From: Pohlia nutans
Lineage: Eukaryota > Streptophyta > Bryopsida > Bryales > Mniaceae
Assembly: GCA_022496805.1 (NCBI GenBank)
Contig: CM040085.1
Span: 16,025,811-16,089,810 of the forward strand
DNA: 64,000 nucleotides
Reading direction: 5' to 3'
This document shows, piece after piece, positions 44,869 to 58,300 of this stretch. A model generated the notes under the pieces. The model did no database searches. It was not told where the DNA came from and saw only the letters and a program-made list of their open reading frames with translations. Made by a program: the position numbers and the translations under genes. Numbering within the stretch: position 1 is the first letter of the stretch; each line of letters starts with the position of its first letter.

Positions 44869-47800
44869 ATGAGCTTCGTGCCACGCTCGATGGACGAGGT
44901 GCACCACAAGCTGTCGCTGCTACACTACCCGCGCTCCTCCGCTCCCTCGCAGTCGCTGCTCTACGCTGGCTGGGAACGTTACGCTCTCTTGGACTGGCTC
45001 TTCTTCAGGTCCCTTTTCCCTTCCCTCTCCTCTCCTCTGCCATTCATTCCCTCTCTCATAGCCTCACCCAGTGATTTTTTATTTGTTGCTAATTTTAGCA
45101 AAAATGCTACATAAATTTGGGCTGGCTAGTTGATACAAAGGATTTTTGAAAAAAGAAGAAGGAATAATAGCCAGATTTCCCACATGGAGTCAAGATGTGT
45201 AGCCTCTTTAAACCTAGGTATCACCCAGGTATTGCCTAAGTAACACCTAGGTAGCACATGTATATTACCCTGATATTACCTACATATTAATATGAAAAAA
45301 GCATCCAAGGAGCATGGATTGCTCTTCAAGCCATGGAAAAGTAGCAAAAATGCCAAACTGTCTCCTGACAAAAACAAATCACTGGCCTCACCCGTCTTTG
45401 CTCCCAATAAAATGCAATGCAGGTTGCTCGGCGACAAGTCTCCTTTCACCAGCCAGCAAGGCCTCCTCACGGAAGGCGCCGACCGTGACGAAGAGGCGGC
45501 TCGCATTCAATGTTCGTTCCCCCTTCCTTTCTCCCTTCCCATCCCAATTTTGCCTTGTCGATTCATTCCTAGGCTTGTGATCACCTCTGGGGTGCAGCAT
45601 TTTATGCGATGATATTGTTCTACCTAACTGCGACCTTTTAAGCACTGCTTATGGTTTCTATTATTATTATAAGAATGGATAGATTTTTAAGCAAATCAAA
45701 GAGGATTCCAATGCACCGAAGAATGCATTATATGGATGCCATATGCAAAAGTTACAAGGGATCAAAGTTGTATTGGCAGATGGTCTTGAGTTCTGGTGAT
45801 TGATGTTGAGGTGTTGTCCATGATTTTGAAGTGTTGTCCATGATTTTGAAGTGTTGCAATTAGGTGCGGTTATCTTAAGCACCAAAAAGTGTCTTTTTAA
45901 GCGCTGATCCAGCTTTTCATAGAGACTGGAATCCATCTCAAACAATTTACCAGTAATTTTTTTTTTTTAAAGATACATGGAAGTTTTTGAAGTTGGAATG
46001 GCATATCTTCGCTGCCCTAAAATCTTCATTGAAGAATCCAATATCACCTCATCTGTTAGATTTCTTAGAGGATGTATTTAGAGTGGGGGCATTTTTAGCA
46101 CCCTCTAGCAACGCACAAAACCATATCAGAAAAATGTTCCTGAACCGCAATATTGTGCACTTGACAGATTTAGCTGAAATTGCCAAGTACCTGGGATTGA
46201 CCCCCACAGTAGACCCGGATGCAATCCAGGTCAGATTTTCTGGACTTGTGCGTACATTGTCGTCCTCTTTGATTATGTCTCTTTGATCCAGATTAGTACA
46301 TTTCGTAGTTGTTTCCATCGTCGCATACCAGTTCCGTTTTGCTCCTTCTGCTCGCTTTGTAGTCAATGTACGTTCATTCTGTACTCAATTTACGTTCATT
46401 CTGTACTCAATTTACGTTCATTCTGTACTCAATTGAGTAGCCTATGAAGCGGTGGATGACGATGCAGGGAAAAGGGAGTTATGAAAGTCGAGCAGAAATG
46501 CTTCACTTGATCGTGGAGCTCGTGGAAGCGAGCACCGTCACTGACAACCCTGAGTGGAGGTGAGGCTACGGTATGGGCATTAGGGTTACCAATGATATGC
46601 TTGAAGAGCTGGTTATTAGGACCACTTTAGATTGCACAGGTCGAAGCAACAAGCGTAAATTTTGAACCAACATCATGTGCAACTAGAGGTGAGATAATAA
46701 GCTTAAAATAATCCATTGCATTGCATTGATGACACTTTATGATGCAATTGAGGTAACAAATGTTCAATCCACCACAAAGAGGTAGCTTGAAACCTTGTTA
46801 TCTCAAATGTTTTTTAGCATGCCACATGGGAGCCATGTACGTGCTACCTCTCCTTGCTCTTTCTTGTTTCTTGGGAGAGTGTAAAGTCAATATTCCACAA
46901 GATGAGGTAAAACAAGTAAAATATGATTTTTGCACTAATCAAGGTGTAGGGTTCCTTGGGTTCCTTGTTATCTCAAGCTTGTTGCTTCAAGTTGTGAAAT
47001 CTAAAGTGGCCCTTAGATCTGGATAGGAACTTTGAGGTTTTTTAACTGTTGCACTGAAGCAAATGAATGCCCGAATGGCATGTCTGGTACATGTTTTTCA
47101 CTCCAGTTGTTTCTGGCTTCGCTCATATGGTCTATATGATAACTTTTTGGTTACTTATCCAGCCATATTCTGTGACCTAATTGAACTGGTCGTGGGGGGG
47201 ATACAGCGTTGACGATCAAGTGGCCAAGGACATCCTGCTTGTTGATGCTATCGCTGAAAAACAAACTCAAGTCTTCTCAGATGAATGCAAACTCTTTCCT
47301 GCAGACGTACCAATCATGTCCTACGGTACAACGTATGTGTCCTTGGCCTCGTTACCTTGTCCTTTTTTCAAGAACATCTAGAGCCTGAAGCACCGTTTCG
47401 ATTCTTAGTGAATCTGGTATTATCACAGGATTCGTTGTGTTTTTTTTCCTTCTTTTCTATAGACCTGATTTAGCATAGTCAACCTACCAATCATCTCACC
47501 ATGCACTATATCTCTGACTCTTGTTATCATCTGACGGTTATGAAGTGAGGTTTCTGTCTTTGAACCTTAACATTTGAAACGCATGCAGGCATGACTTAAT
47601 AGACTTGGAACGTCAGCTTTCAGAGCAGGTTAAATCTGTGGATCAGTTGCAAGCCTCGGTTGCCGAACTGTCTGCTAAGGTGCGTGATTCTTATGACCGC
47701 AAACACGTAATTGCGGTCTCTCTGGAGGTCGGTCATGGGTTGCTTTGTTGTTAAAACCAACTGCCTAAACGTCCATATTCTGGATGATGTACAGAATCAA

Positions 47801-49251
47801 ACTCCATTTTCTCATCCATCATGGATTTTTACTATAGATTTTATGGGAAGGGATCTCAAGAGTATTACATTTCAACCCATCACAACAAATTTCATCCATA
47901 GATTGTCAATATCTTATTCGTAATCAAATTACAAAAGAATTTTGAATTTCAAATTTCAAATTTCAAATTTTATACAAAAATATTGGTGGTTGCAATCATA
48001 GATCTAACTGTATGGATAGAATCTCAAATTCATGACGTACAACTCTTATTCATACATCTCAAATATCCCTCTTAGTTGCATTTTATAATGCATCTTTGAA
48101 ATTCTCTAAATCTGGAGAGGGCTGTGGGCATTTAGGGTTAATGATTCTACTTCCAGGCAAGGAGCTCAACTCACATAATTTTGTATAAAATACAGTGGGG
48201 GATAATTTCTGATTAAGCGCCTTGTGGATATTTCTGTGCACTTAATCAACCACCAAGAGAATAAGGTGCTACCTCAGATACCACTTTTCATTTGAAATGA
48301 AATTATCCGCCATTTCTAGTCCCAACGTATGTTAACACGTAGTTACTTGTTTTACAAATATTGGGATCAGAAATGGTGGATCATATGTAGTAATATATTT
48401 GACCTATGTTAACCTATGCAACCGTGTGGATGTCTCTTTGCTAGTAGAGGTTTTGGGGAAGCCATTGAAGGATGATACTTCTAAACTTTTAAGCTACTCG
48501 CCTTGTGGTCTGTTGACTGGAGGCTTGATGTTATCACTGCTGAATTTTGCAGCAAAGTTATAACCCCAATGAAGACTACACGGATGCTGAGATCGAATTG
48601 CGAGGACGGCTTGCGACATTCCTAGACTCAGCCAAGTCTTTCAACGTAATTTATGCAAAGGTATAGTGAAGGGGCCGTGAATCTCTTTAGTAATGCTTGA
48701 AATCTGATTTATAAGAGGACCACCCCTTTGAGCAGGGAATGTGTCAATCCCTACGTGGAATCTCATTTGGTTGGTGTGATTGTGTCATATGTACTGAGCA
48801 GGAAATTCGACCATGGACCCATATGATGGACGTTCCCCAGCTTCATGGGCTTGGACCTGCTGCCAATCGTTTGCTGGACTCTTATGGCCAATTATTGAGG
48901 GTAAGGCTTTACTATTCTAATCTTGGTATTTGCTGAGGCCTTTCATTTTGGTCATTATGTCTTCTGCACCATTATTTGAGTTTCCACGTTTGATTTCAAA
49001 AAATGCTTCGAACACATTGCTGTGATTCATCCAGAGTTGTGGGATCTTTACAGCTTTTGCGAAACTTGCAAAAAATGCGCGATTCGTACTCGGCTGTGGC
49101 TGCAGGATCTGATGTAGCTACTGATGCGGTCGTAGCAGCAACGGAAGAATCCTCTTTGGTCAAACTGGTAGCTGAGTGTGAAGAAGCCTTGTTACTTCTC
49201 AACAATGGGCTGAGCATACTTTCACTGTCTCTAGAGCGTGACTTCCACTGA
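44869..49251 (+). CDS. AUG7: augmin complex subunit AUG7 (HAUS7-like)
   Basis: Nine exons (44869-45008, 45423-45511, 46168-46229, 46468-46559, 47207-47332, 47589-47679, 48553-48660, 48802-48900, 49054-49251) join in phase to 334 residues. Augmin binds existing microtubules and recruits gamma-tubulin for branching nucleation in spindle, phragmoplast and cortical arrays; AUG7 is one of the plant-type subunits. Recognisable segments are [18 protein letters not shown] (14-31), [53 protein letters not shown], a coiled-coil region with LERQLSEQV, and [16 protein letters not shown] in exon 8. The length matches Arabidopsis AUG7 (about 330). The exon 1 donor (AG/GTCCCT) is weak. The stop is in exon 9 after LERDFH. 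It is convergent with the myosin gene. Confidence 0.92.
46369..46434. repeat. three 22-bp tandem repeats in an AUG7 intron
   Basis: TACGTTCATTCTGTACTCAA plus TT occurs three times head to tail with no differences, in the intron between exons 3 and 4. Confidence 0.85.
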
Positions 49252-51159
49252 CGATGAAAACCAGGCCAGGTACTGTAATGCAACATCCACATTGCAGACA
49301 CCTTTGTCTCGTGGTTTGGGATTTTGTGATATTGCCTTTCGGACCTTGTGGTAGGCCTGCCGCCAGTTCTGAAAACGGGCTAAGCATGATTGTCCGGGTT
49401 TACCATCTGTTTGCAGAGCAGGGGATGATTTATTGACCACCACTCTGGAGGAATGGGTTGCAAGAAACATTAGGTGTAGCTCATGCTGGGATGACGTTAG
49501 GGGATAGAATTTTGTACCTGCAAACCCTGAATTTTTTTACAAGCTATGAGGAACCCCGAGTCCACATAAACTGCTTTCTACTGGGCATTGAGCATGATTC
49601 TTTCGTTAATTTGGAGGTATGTTGGATCAAGCTCTTGTGGTTACTGCAGTGCCATTTGGACAAGTCGATGTACCATTCGGAAAAATCAAAGACTATGCTG
49701 AAAATGATGACTTGGAACCTAAGTGGCCATGAAATTGCTGAGATCGAATTGCTGAGTATACGTCGACCACCAGGTTCTAATTTAGGTTAGTAGAGTTAAC
49801 TGAAAAGAGTGTCTCAAAGTGGAACTCTTGTTGAACTCACCTTAAACTCATTTTGAGTTCAAAATGACTATAAAACTAGTCTATGGTGAGTTGGAGAATA
49901 ATCTAAAGCAAGGCCTTACACCACTGTGGGGTATGGAACTCATGACCTCCCCAATGCTAGGAGAGAGTTCCCACAAGTTCCCCCAAGCCTAGGGGACTAT
50001 TCATGAAGGGGCCAAGGGACTATTCATGAAGAATGCTTGTTAGAATATGTTATTATTGGGACGGAGACTCACCTTACAAGTTGGAAATCATAGGGTTTGT
50101 TTTTGGATAACTCTAGTGTCAAATTAATTATCAATCTTAGTTTGTTCTTTTCATAGGGCACTCCGATCTGCCAAGGTGCGGAAAGAGATACTAGGCGTCC
50201 GACCTGACAAGGTTGGGTAGTGGAAAGCATCAAGCAGGTTGGGGAACATACCAAGTCAAGTTGGGGTAGGGAGTCTTGTGGGCACATGGGAGACTTGGAA
50301 GAAGTACAGAGGGAGAATGAGCGCTTAAGGCATTGAGTCTTGCTGCAGAATAATTAATTAAAGTTCAAAAACTAGGTTTGGCATCTAAAAATAAAATATT
50401 AAGAATTTCAACATTTTTCTCTTTATATATATTTTTAATTCGGCATGTTGTCAAGCCCAACTCTATTTCATTGGTTGACAAGGAAGATGTGAGTTGAGAG
50501 TTTAGAATGCTCTTTCCTTTATACAAGTGAAATGGAGTTGTATCAACAATGCATGTGGGATATGCAAACTAAGGTGAAGCACCTAGTTAGTCTCATTCTA
50601 TTTTATAACACGCGTAGTTTTTGCATTAAGTTTTCAAATGATATAAAATTTGTTGGAGGTGAAAGATTACTTGATTTCCAAACTTTTCTTAGTCAAACAA
50701 AATTCCAAAAAAGTTGATCTTCTATGCACAAATGAGCTCGGAAAAAGTGTTAAAGAACGCATTTTTATTTTTTGACCTTTACACAACTGCGTTGTTTTGT
50801 CCATATCTTTTGTATAAAGACTTATTTTGACACAACTTGTTGGAGGTGGAGGAAGGCTTGATTTCTCAACTTTTGTTAGTTAGATGCAATTCTGTAAAAC
50901 TTCATCTTCTATGTTCAATTGGACTCCAAATATTTGTATAAGACACATTTCAAAAGCCTCACCTGTTCTTGGTACTTCTTATCAAAATTTTAGGAGTTTT
51001 TCACTTTTTTAAAATGTAAAGTAAAGGTTTTTCAAAAAGTACCAAGTGTCGAATCGATTTTTTTTAAACTAATTAAATATCCAGCACCCTACGGTTGTCA
51101 AGTTGATGTTGACTTAATGTCAACTTGATAGTTAATGCCGTAATGCCCAAGAACACTAA
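49252..51159. other. intergenic, no gene seen
   Basis: The first part is presumably the AUG7 3'UTR. GGGACTATTCATGAAG occurs twice near 49995-50035. Two copies of the dispersed repeat of about 80 bp lie at about 50607-50696 and 50802-50885. No protein is recognised. Confidence 0.5.
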
Positions 51160-51522
51160 GGGCCGCTTCACACTATGGCCGTCCAAGTCGAGAGGCCGTG
51201 GGATTGAGAGTCCAAACTTTGTTGAGAGTCCAAAGAAATCTACTGAAAATAGCCAATAAAATATAGTTTCATTTTTTATGAAAAGAAATCGACGGCCTCT
51301 TGACCATAGTGACGGGTCTTGCAAAATGTAGGACCCAAACTTCCTCTCGAGAGGCCGTCACCTTGGTCAAAAAGTGTTGCCATGTAAGCATTTTGAAGGT
51401 CCACGGCCTTTGGACTTTGGCCTCTAGTGTGAAGGGTCGAGAGACCGAAACCATGGTTTCTTGCAATTTGATTGGTGGAAACCGACGGCCTCTCGACCTT
51501 TGGCCATAGTGTGAAGCGGCCC
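51160..51522. mobile_element. Tourist-like MITE, longer relative
   Basis: 363 bp, flanked by TAA (51157-51159 and 51523-51525). The left end GGGCCGCTTCACACTATGGC is matched by the inverted right end (GCCATAGTGTGAAGCGGCCC). The interior repeats CGAGAGGCCG and its complement several times. The ends match the 13.5 kb element (GGGCC-CTT-ACACTA), so both belong to one family. No transposase. Confidence 0.82.
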
Positions 51523-51714
51523 TAACATCACACTAACATCATAATGATATGGTAACACCATTTGCGTAACACGGACATTTAACTTATCATTACCTTAACA
51601 TGAGGTGTATATGAATCTAGAGCCTATTAACTTAACATTCAGTTAATAGGCTTTTGTGATGATGCAGGCAATCCTGACATATTCTCTGCACTGTCCGATT
51701 GTGCTGCTTAGGCC

Positions 51715-51840
51715 CATGGGATAGAAGCAGCAATGGAACTTTTTAAGTCTGGCAAATCACAGATTCTTGTTTTCACAACCATTATTGAAGTTGGAATTGA
51801 CAACCCTGAGGCATCCATGATAGTCATCGAGCACGACTGA
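51715..51840 (+). pseudogene. RecG-like helicase fragment
   Basis: A 41-codon frame (with ELFKSGKSQILVFTTIIEVG and then NPEASMIVIEH) matches the motif V region of the RecG/Mfd helicase C-terminal domain, where functional proteins read TTVIEVGVDVP-A. It is preceded by an acceptor-like GATGCAG (51667), broken by a stop upstream (TAG at 51721-51723 in another frame) and ends at TGA 51838-51840, before the expected QLHQLRGRVGRG. No other helicase motif is nearby. Most likely a captured exon or decayed copy. Confidence 0.6.
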
Positions 51841-51904
51841 GCTGCTGATGCTATTTGCATACAAATGAAAATGAAGCATGAGGAGACACAGATTGAAAAG
51901 CCAT

Positions 51905-52339
51905 TGTTTTACACCTCAAAGTACATCATCCATGTGACCACATATCTCACATGGGTCTCATGACACAAACGAATATTGTCTGCATAAAGCTTGAATGTAC
52001 CATTATATACATTGTCATGATGTCGAGCCAACTCGAGCTCTGATAAATGTCCGTCATCCACGAGGGCAGAATTTTTTCCTCACTCTCATCACTGTCATAT
52101 GCAGGTAAGTGTCCCTTCACAGCACTCAGTGTGCAAAACAAGCCACTGATGTCCACGATATGAACCTTAGTCACAAAAGTGGTGTCTCAGAGTTCGAGAG
52201 CAAGGTCGTGATCCTGACAAGCAGTCAGGTGTAGTTACAGAATTCCAGGCCACTTCCGAGGTTTAAAATCGAAACCATAAATGATGCTTTTGAGTGGGAT
52301 CAATCTGGTGTATGCTACAAATGGTTCCATACCTTATGG
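51905..52339. other. short gap before the myosin 3' end
   Basis: Probably the myosin 3'UTR on the right. On the minus strand a frame at about 52075-51910 (with LSELELARHDNVYNGTFKLY) has coding-like composition but no start, no splice context and no family I recognise. Confidence 0.35.
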
Positions 52340-55300
52340 TTAAGGGGTGGTTCTCTTTCCCCACCACTTTTTGCGAGTCCGGTCCTTCTCCTTCTCAGCT
52401 GAATCCATGTTACACAATTTGTGCATCACCAACTTGGTCTCTCGCAATCTGGCTTTGAAGTCTTTCTTCCATGTATCAAACCTCACTCTCAACTTCCTCA
52501 ATTCTTCTTCTGGGTTCAACTGGGCCTCCGTCAAACCTGATTTTACCTCAATAAGAAAATCAGCATCATCGTTGAACACCTGTGTTCGGTGATCATACTC
52601 TCTGACGAGGTGATTAACTACAGACCGCGCAGCATCAACGTCGCCGCGTGGTGTGCCATACTCAGGACCTGTCAGCAAGTACTTGTTGACAAACTGATCC
52701 GGACTCCTTGTGCCATTGCTAGTGGCATCATCCCAATCGAATTCTTCGTCATCAGGGGGCAGTAATTGCCGCTTCGTACGATGGTGGTTGTTGCCAACAC
52801 TGAAGTGACCATCATCTTTCATGGGAGTTTGCAGCAAAGAGTCATCCGTTGCTAAGCTCCTCTTGGCTGCTGCTAAACTGAGCTGCAGAGAGGACATCTG
52901 ATTTTGCCACATCTCCTCCATGGACGACATCTTGGCTTCATATTCCATCCAACGTGCCTCGTAATGAAGAAGCCTCTGCCGCAGTATGGCATTGTCTTCC
53001 TCCTTCTCTCGCAGTGCTTTCTCCGCCATGACAGCTCGCCGCTGCAGTTCCAGAAGGTAGGAAGGTTGTACCTTGATGGTGGCCTCTTTCATTTCCTGCA
53101 AGAATTCACACAGAAAGTGAATCCCGGAGTAATGGGGTCTGGATGTGACAAGCTTTCTGAGGCACTCAGGTCAGGATACTAAAACCATTAGGAACCTGAT
53201 CCCGTCTCCTATTGACTGACCGCTGTTACCAACAGAAACTCGTCTATTCACAGTCGGTTGGCCTTCAATTAGCACGTGGTGTAAGAATTATAACTTGGCT
53301 GAATGTCTATGGCCGCTGATCTTCGAATGGAAATGGGGTTGTGCATTGTCACTTTTACTGGTAGTGATCAAAAACCTCCCGCTTTGAAATAGCATAAGAA
53401 ATTCGTACATAGTGGTAAAATTTTGATCGAACACAGATTTGGCTCTTGTACCCAAAGTGATCCCTCAACAGCTCTATAGTGATCTCCCAAAAATCATACT
53501 TCTGCATATTGGATAAAATGTTTAAAGTGACGCAAACAGTATCCTCTACCTTAGTATAAAGTGACTGCAGAATGGCAGCAAATAAACCCACCTCAATTCC
53601 AACAGTTTCTGCAGGTGCCGGGTTGGCCACCTCCTTGATGCATTCCACAACTGCATCACCCTCATCATCAGCAAGTGTCTCCTGTTCTTCTTCAATTCTG
53701 AGTTCTGCTTTTAGTTTCTCTTCTTTAATCCTAGCTTCTTCTTCCCTCGCTCGGGCCTCCATTGCTAGCTTCGCCTCAGCTGCCAGTTTCTGTTGTTCAG
53801 CCTCCCTTTTCTGGGCAAGGAACTGTTTCCTTGCCAGCCACATGCGAACAACTGCAGAATGCCACTTCCCAGTTAAAGTTGAGAGCATACCAATGAGGTA
53901 CAACCACAGAGCAGTTCGTCAGAACGTAAGAAAATCAAATAAATATGATTGAAGGGAATATTACCTGCTTGGACTTTTACAATTTTTTCCTTTGCTGATT
54001 GATATTGACGACAGGCAGCCTGCATTCGTACATACTTTTGTATCACGATAGCTGCACGATGCCTCTCTCGCAAAACCTCAAATCGCCTTCTTGCTGTTGC
54101 CCCTCTCACCACTGAAATATTCCCACCAGAGTAATTCCACTCAAGCAATATTAGGTTATCCTGATCATTAATAATGTAAAACACGGCTACAACTTGAAGG
54201 CAACGATTTACGGGGAAAATAATCATGCGTCACAATTCAAGACTAATTCTATAACAAACAAGCTTAGTACAGGAAAACCCTAAACAGGAAGTGAACTATG
54301 GACAACAATTAAGTCTACAAAAACAGATAAAGCATTCTCAATGTTAAAATTTACTGGATGTGAGGATTGAAGGGAGCGCCTTACAAGATTGCAGGAAAAT
54401 GGTGATGGAGCGACGTTTTCTATACATGCAGCGGGCCTTATAACCCTTGTACAATGCTTGAAATTGGGTAATGCCCTGAAGGGTTCTCAATCTAACGTCC
54501 TCCAAATGTCCTATCTGTGATATGAATTTCACTTATGTTAGCCATGTAAAAATCTTGATTTGATGCCAAGTTGTATCCTAAAAAAGTATAGAACTATAAG
54601 AATAACAGTTTCTTAGTGACACGTCTTACCTGTCCAGCACGGAAAAACAGCTTCGTGATACCAACTTGGTACATATCTGGAGATATGCCAAATTGATGTA
54701 GTATGGAAACGCAAATGTCCAGCATGTCCTCTTGGTTAGAGAGACTCCTTGGAAGAAGAAAGCCATATCTGCCCATTCATGAGCCCACCATTTTAGTATC
54801 ACTGGATGATGCGCTTCCTAAGCATACCGGTACTTGTCTTTCATCGCAAGTTGACAGAATATGAAAACAGTGTACCCTGGTATTTGAGATATATGAATGC
54901 AGAAAAACAAAGGTGGCAAAAATCTAGGGGCTTGGAACTCATTTTGACCATTTGAAAACTCAGCAACTAAGGCTTAAGCTGTACCTAGACTCGTTAATTT
55001 ACCTGCTTGCAAATTCGTCATGTGAATGGCGAGTTGGATAGCCAGAACGTGAGATACGAACGACCTCAAGGACTCCACAACACCGAAGCTGCTGTAACAC
55101 CAGCTCCTGCTCGAAAATATTTGGAAGCTGTGATGCATTGGGTTTAATGCACCTTATGAAGTGGGGCTCAGTGCTCTCCAGTCTTTGCATCAGCTTAAAT
55201 AATTGGCCCTATGAAACCAAATGATAAAACAAGAGTTGTTAATCATCCAAATCATTCACGACTCCCCAAAATGCTTAATTAGCTTCAATAATTATATTCA

Positions 55301-58300
55301 GAAGAATGTACGCACATCATTGGTTGCAAGTGACACATCATCAATCCAGAGACACTAGAATTATAAAAACACATTGATAATCATCAGAATGCTGAGAATC
55401 GCAGGTAATCAGATAACACCTTAAATTTTGCTGCCACACTCTGCTTTTGTGATTCTGTGCCACCATTGCCCCTACGAGTAGGGCTGAGCAACTTTTGCGC
55501 ATCTTCTCCAATAGAAGCACCAAACAGTTGTGGCAATGCACAATCGCATGAAGCTAACAGCTGCAACAAATCTGCATGAAGCAGGTCCCTGTTTTTCTCG
55601 AGGAACCCATTTGTTTCATACACCACCTGCAACCAGGACTTGATCTTAATTTCCTGAAAGCTGATAACAAGGGAATCCAAGACTAAAACCTTTGTGCTCA
55701 AGAAAATAGTGAGCGCATTCTGGGTCTCCACAGGTTCACTTGCCAAAGTTTCTGTAACGACCCAAGCAGTACTTCATGCATTATTGGTGGGTGTGCACTT
55801 CCACTTCAACTTATAACAGATTTACAAATGACGAGAAGGTGAAAATAACTCTAGAGATGACTAACGACAATATTCTATGCATTAGAACTGGTCATACTTA
55901 AGGAAACACATATTATTCTCATGCATACGGGTGGCAAATAGGACTGACGTTCTCTAAAGCGAAGCGGAATTTTCATGCACTCGAAAGACAGAAATTGCAA
56001 GATGAATACCTCTCCAGCGTAGTGACAAACTCTGAATGCCTTATCTCGTTCGCCTCTGAAGCAGTCATTGCCTTTCAAATGCTCTTTCAGCTTATTGGCA
56101 AGAGTTAAATCTGAAGCTCGTGGGAACATGCACTCCTCATCAAGTAATGAGATCAATCCTAATGGTCTCTGCAAAACACATATCCCCAATTGTTGTTAGC
56201 TTTGTGCCTGCCTCCAGACCAAAGTGTCTTCAGTCACAGATTCCACTACTTTCACAAAGAGATGGCATAGTCCTGTAAACCCAAAGGACAGTGCCAGAGA
56301 AATTGAGCAGAATCTTGTTGCCAAATGCCAGATGGCAACTTGTGGGAATTTTCGAGATGATTGGCTTTGTTTACGTAAGTAGTGTCATATCATGTAAAGC
56401 ACGTGTACCTTCTCAATAAGATCAAGACACTCCTGATTGTCTTCAAAATCCACTCTTGTCCAATCAATGTTTTCAGATGTATACTCCTGAAAACATTTAC
56501 AGCAAAAAGTCAAACTCTATCAGTTGTTTGGGTATACAATCAAAAGGCCCAGTCATGACCAAATGAAATATACAGATCACAAGTGGGAATGTGTTGAGAT
56601 TCTAGAACATGCAAAACAGCTGAAGCGCTAAAGAAAATACTAGATATCATACAAATCAGCCCTTAATTTACCTCTTGTTCAAGCTTGAACAGGTGACGAT
56701 TAAAGTGTTGCTGCAGCCTTTCGTTTGCGTAGTTAATGCATAACTGCTCAAAACTATTTCTCTGCAACCACAAGAAAACAGTTTGAGATGGACTAATTTT
56801 GACAAAGATGAAAATTGTAGGAGTAAATATTTATCAAAGGCAAGCATGTCATGTCATCTACAATTTCAAACCATTATCAAACATATTAGAGTTATCCCTT
56901 AACTCATAGAGGTTTCAACCTTATTTTCAAAAGGCATAAAAACGACCAAAAAAGGCTTGCCCGTCCCCCGCAAAGTCAATCAGGGTCACCAATTTGTTGG
57001 ACAATTCTAAATAGACCCCTGTTTTACTGACACAGCACCTCCACTTTGACACAATTTAAGGACATCTTTATTACCTTGAAAGATTCAAAACCATAAATGT
57101 CTAGAATACTGATTGATCTTCCAGTTCGCTTCTTGCCAGCCTCCAAAGACTTGTTGATGCGTTCCACCAACCAGTCGAACAGATTTGAGTAGATAGCTTT
57201 GGCAAGAGCATCCCTAGAATCAGTTGCCTGCGACCAAGAGAGAATCAGAAAAGAGCCACGCCTGTGTGCAAACTACTATATTCTTCCATAAGATGTCCCT
57301 GTGGGGGACGATCAAGACTTTACGAAGAATACAAGAATGATCTTCCCCATCTACCCTGCAAGCAATTACGTTACTACATTCCTTGTAAACAACCAGAGCT
57401 GCTTAATCACTTCAAGTATAGGACATTAATGAATACCTGCGGTAAGGTCAATCTTTGTACAATGTCATCACCTCCGGCACGGATCCGTCGTGTAGATAGA
57501 GCTGTCACGAGATCACTGGAGTTGCAGTGAAGCAATGCTGCTGCTACTTTCACGGCTGCACACAATAAGGATATAAACTAGATCTCAACATTCAATGTTC
57601 TGAAGCAGACCTCCACAGCAAGTTCGTCAAAAACACTCAAGCTGCATTGAGTTTGTCCTAAGTTGCAGGAAATGATGGTTGGTGTTACCATCATTGTCGT
57701 CGACGACAGCATGACTATCATGCTCAACAATGCGGAAATTGATATTGCCAAGCCACAGGACAGCCGAAAGCATTTCAAAAGATTGCTCCTGATCTTCCTT
57801 GCTGATTTGCACCACATTCATAGCATTCTGCAAGGCAACACCCCACCCCAAAAGGAGTTGAAGAGTCAACCACAAAGCAAAGCATGACGCCACACAACGA
57901 GGTATGGAAATGACTGAACAGCTAGTCCCTCTCGAGTGGAAAACCACCCTAGAAGTATTCTATAAAACCTAGCTGCGTTAAACCCGACCAATAGCAATGC
58001 GGCTAGGTTCTCTAGAATACCTCTGGGGAATTAGGTTTTCTACTAGTGAAATGGATTTTCAAGAGTTTCAAAGAGCATACAAAAAATGCCAAAATACAGA
58101 GTAGACACTCATGCCATTATTAAAGTCATTAAGCACAGCGATAATTAAGACCCACCCTCAAACGTTGGAACTCCTTGGCGTCATCGACATTATCGATGGA
58201 CAAACAGGTGCTTTGATTCAGATACCGATACTCCTTCGCAGATTTTATATGTAACCGTTCTGTTCCAAGATAGTTACAGGCCAGAGATATTATAAGAGGA

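Noticed and set aside
46760..47026. 88-codon frame with a hydrophobic C-terminal half in the AUG7 intron
   Set aside because: It lies wholly between AUG7 exons 4 and 5, repeats phrases such as CTTGTTATCTCAA and has no homology I recognise. Likely chance or repeat-derived.
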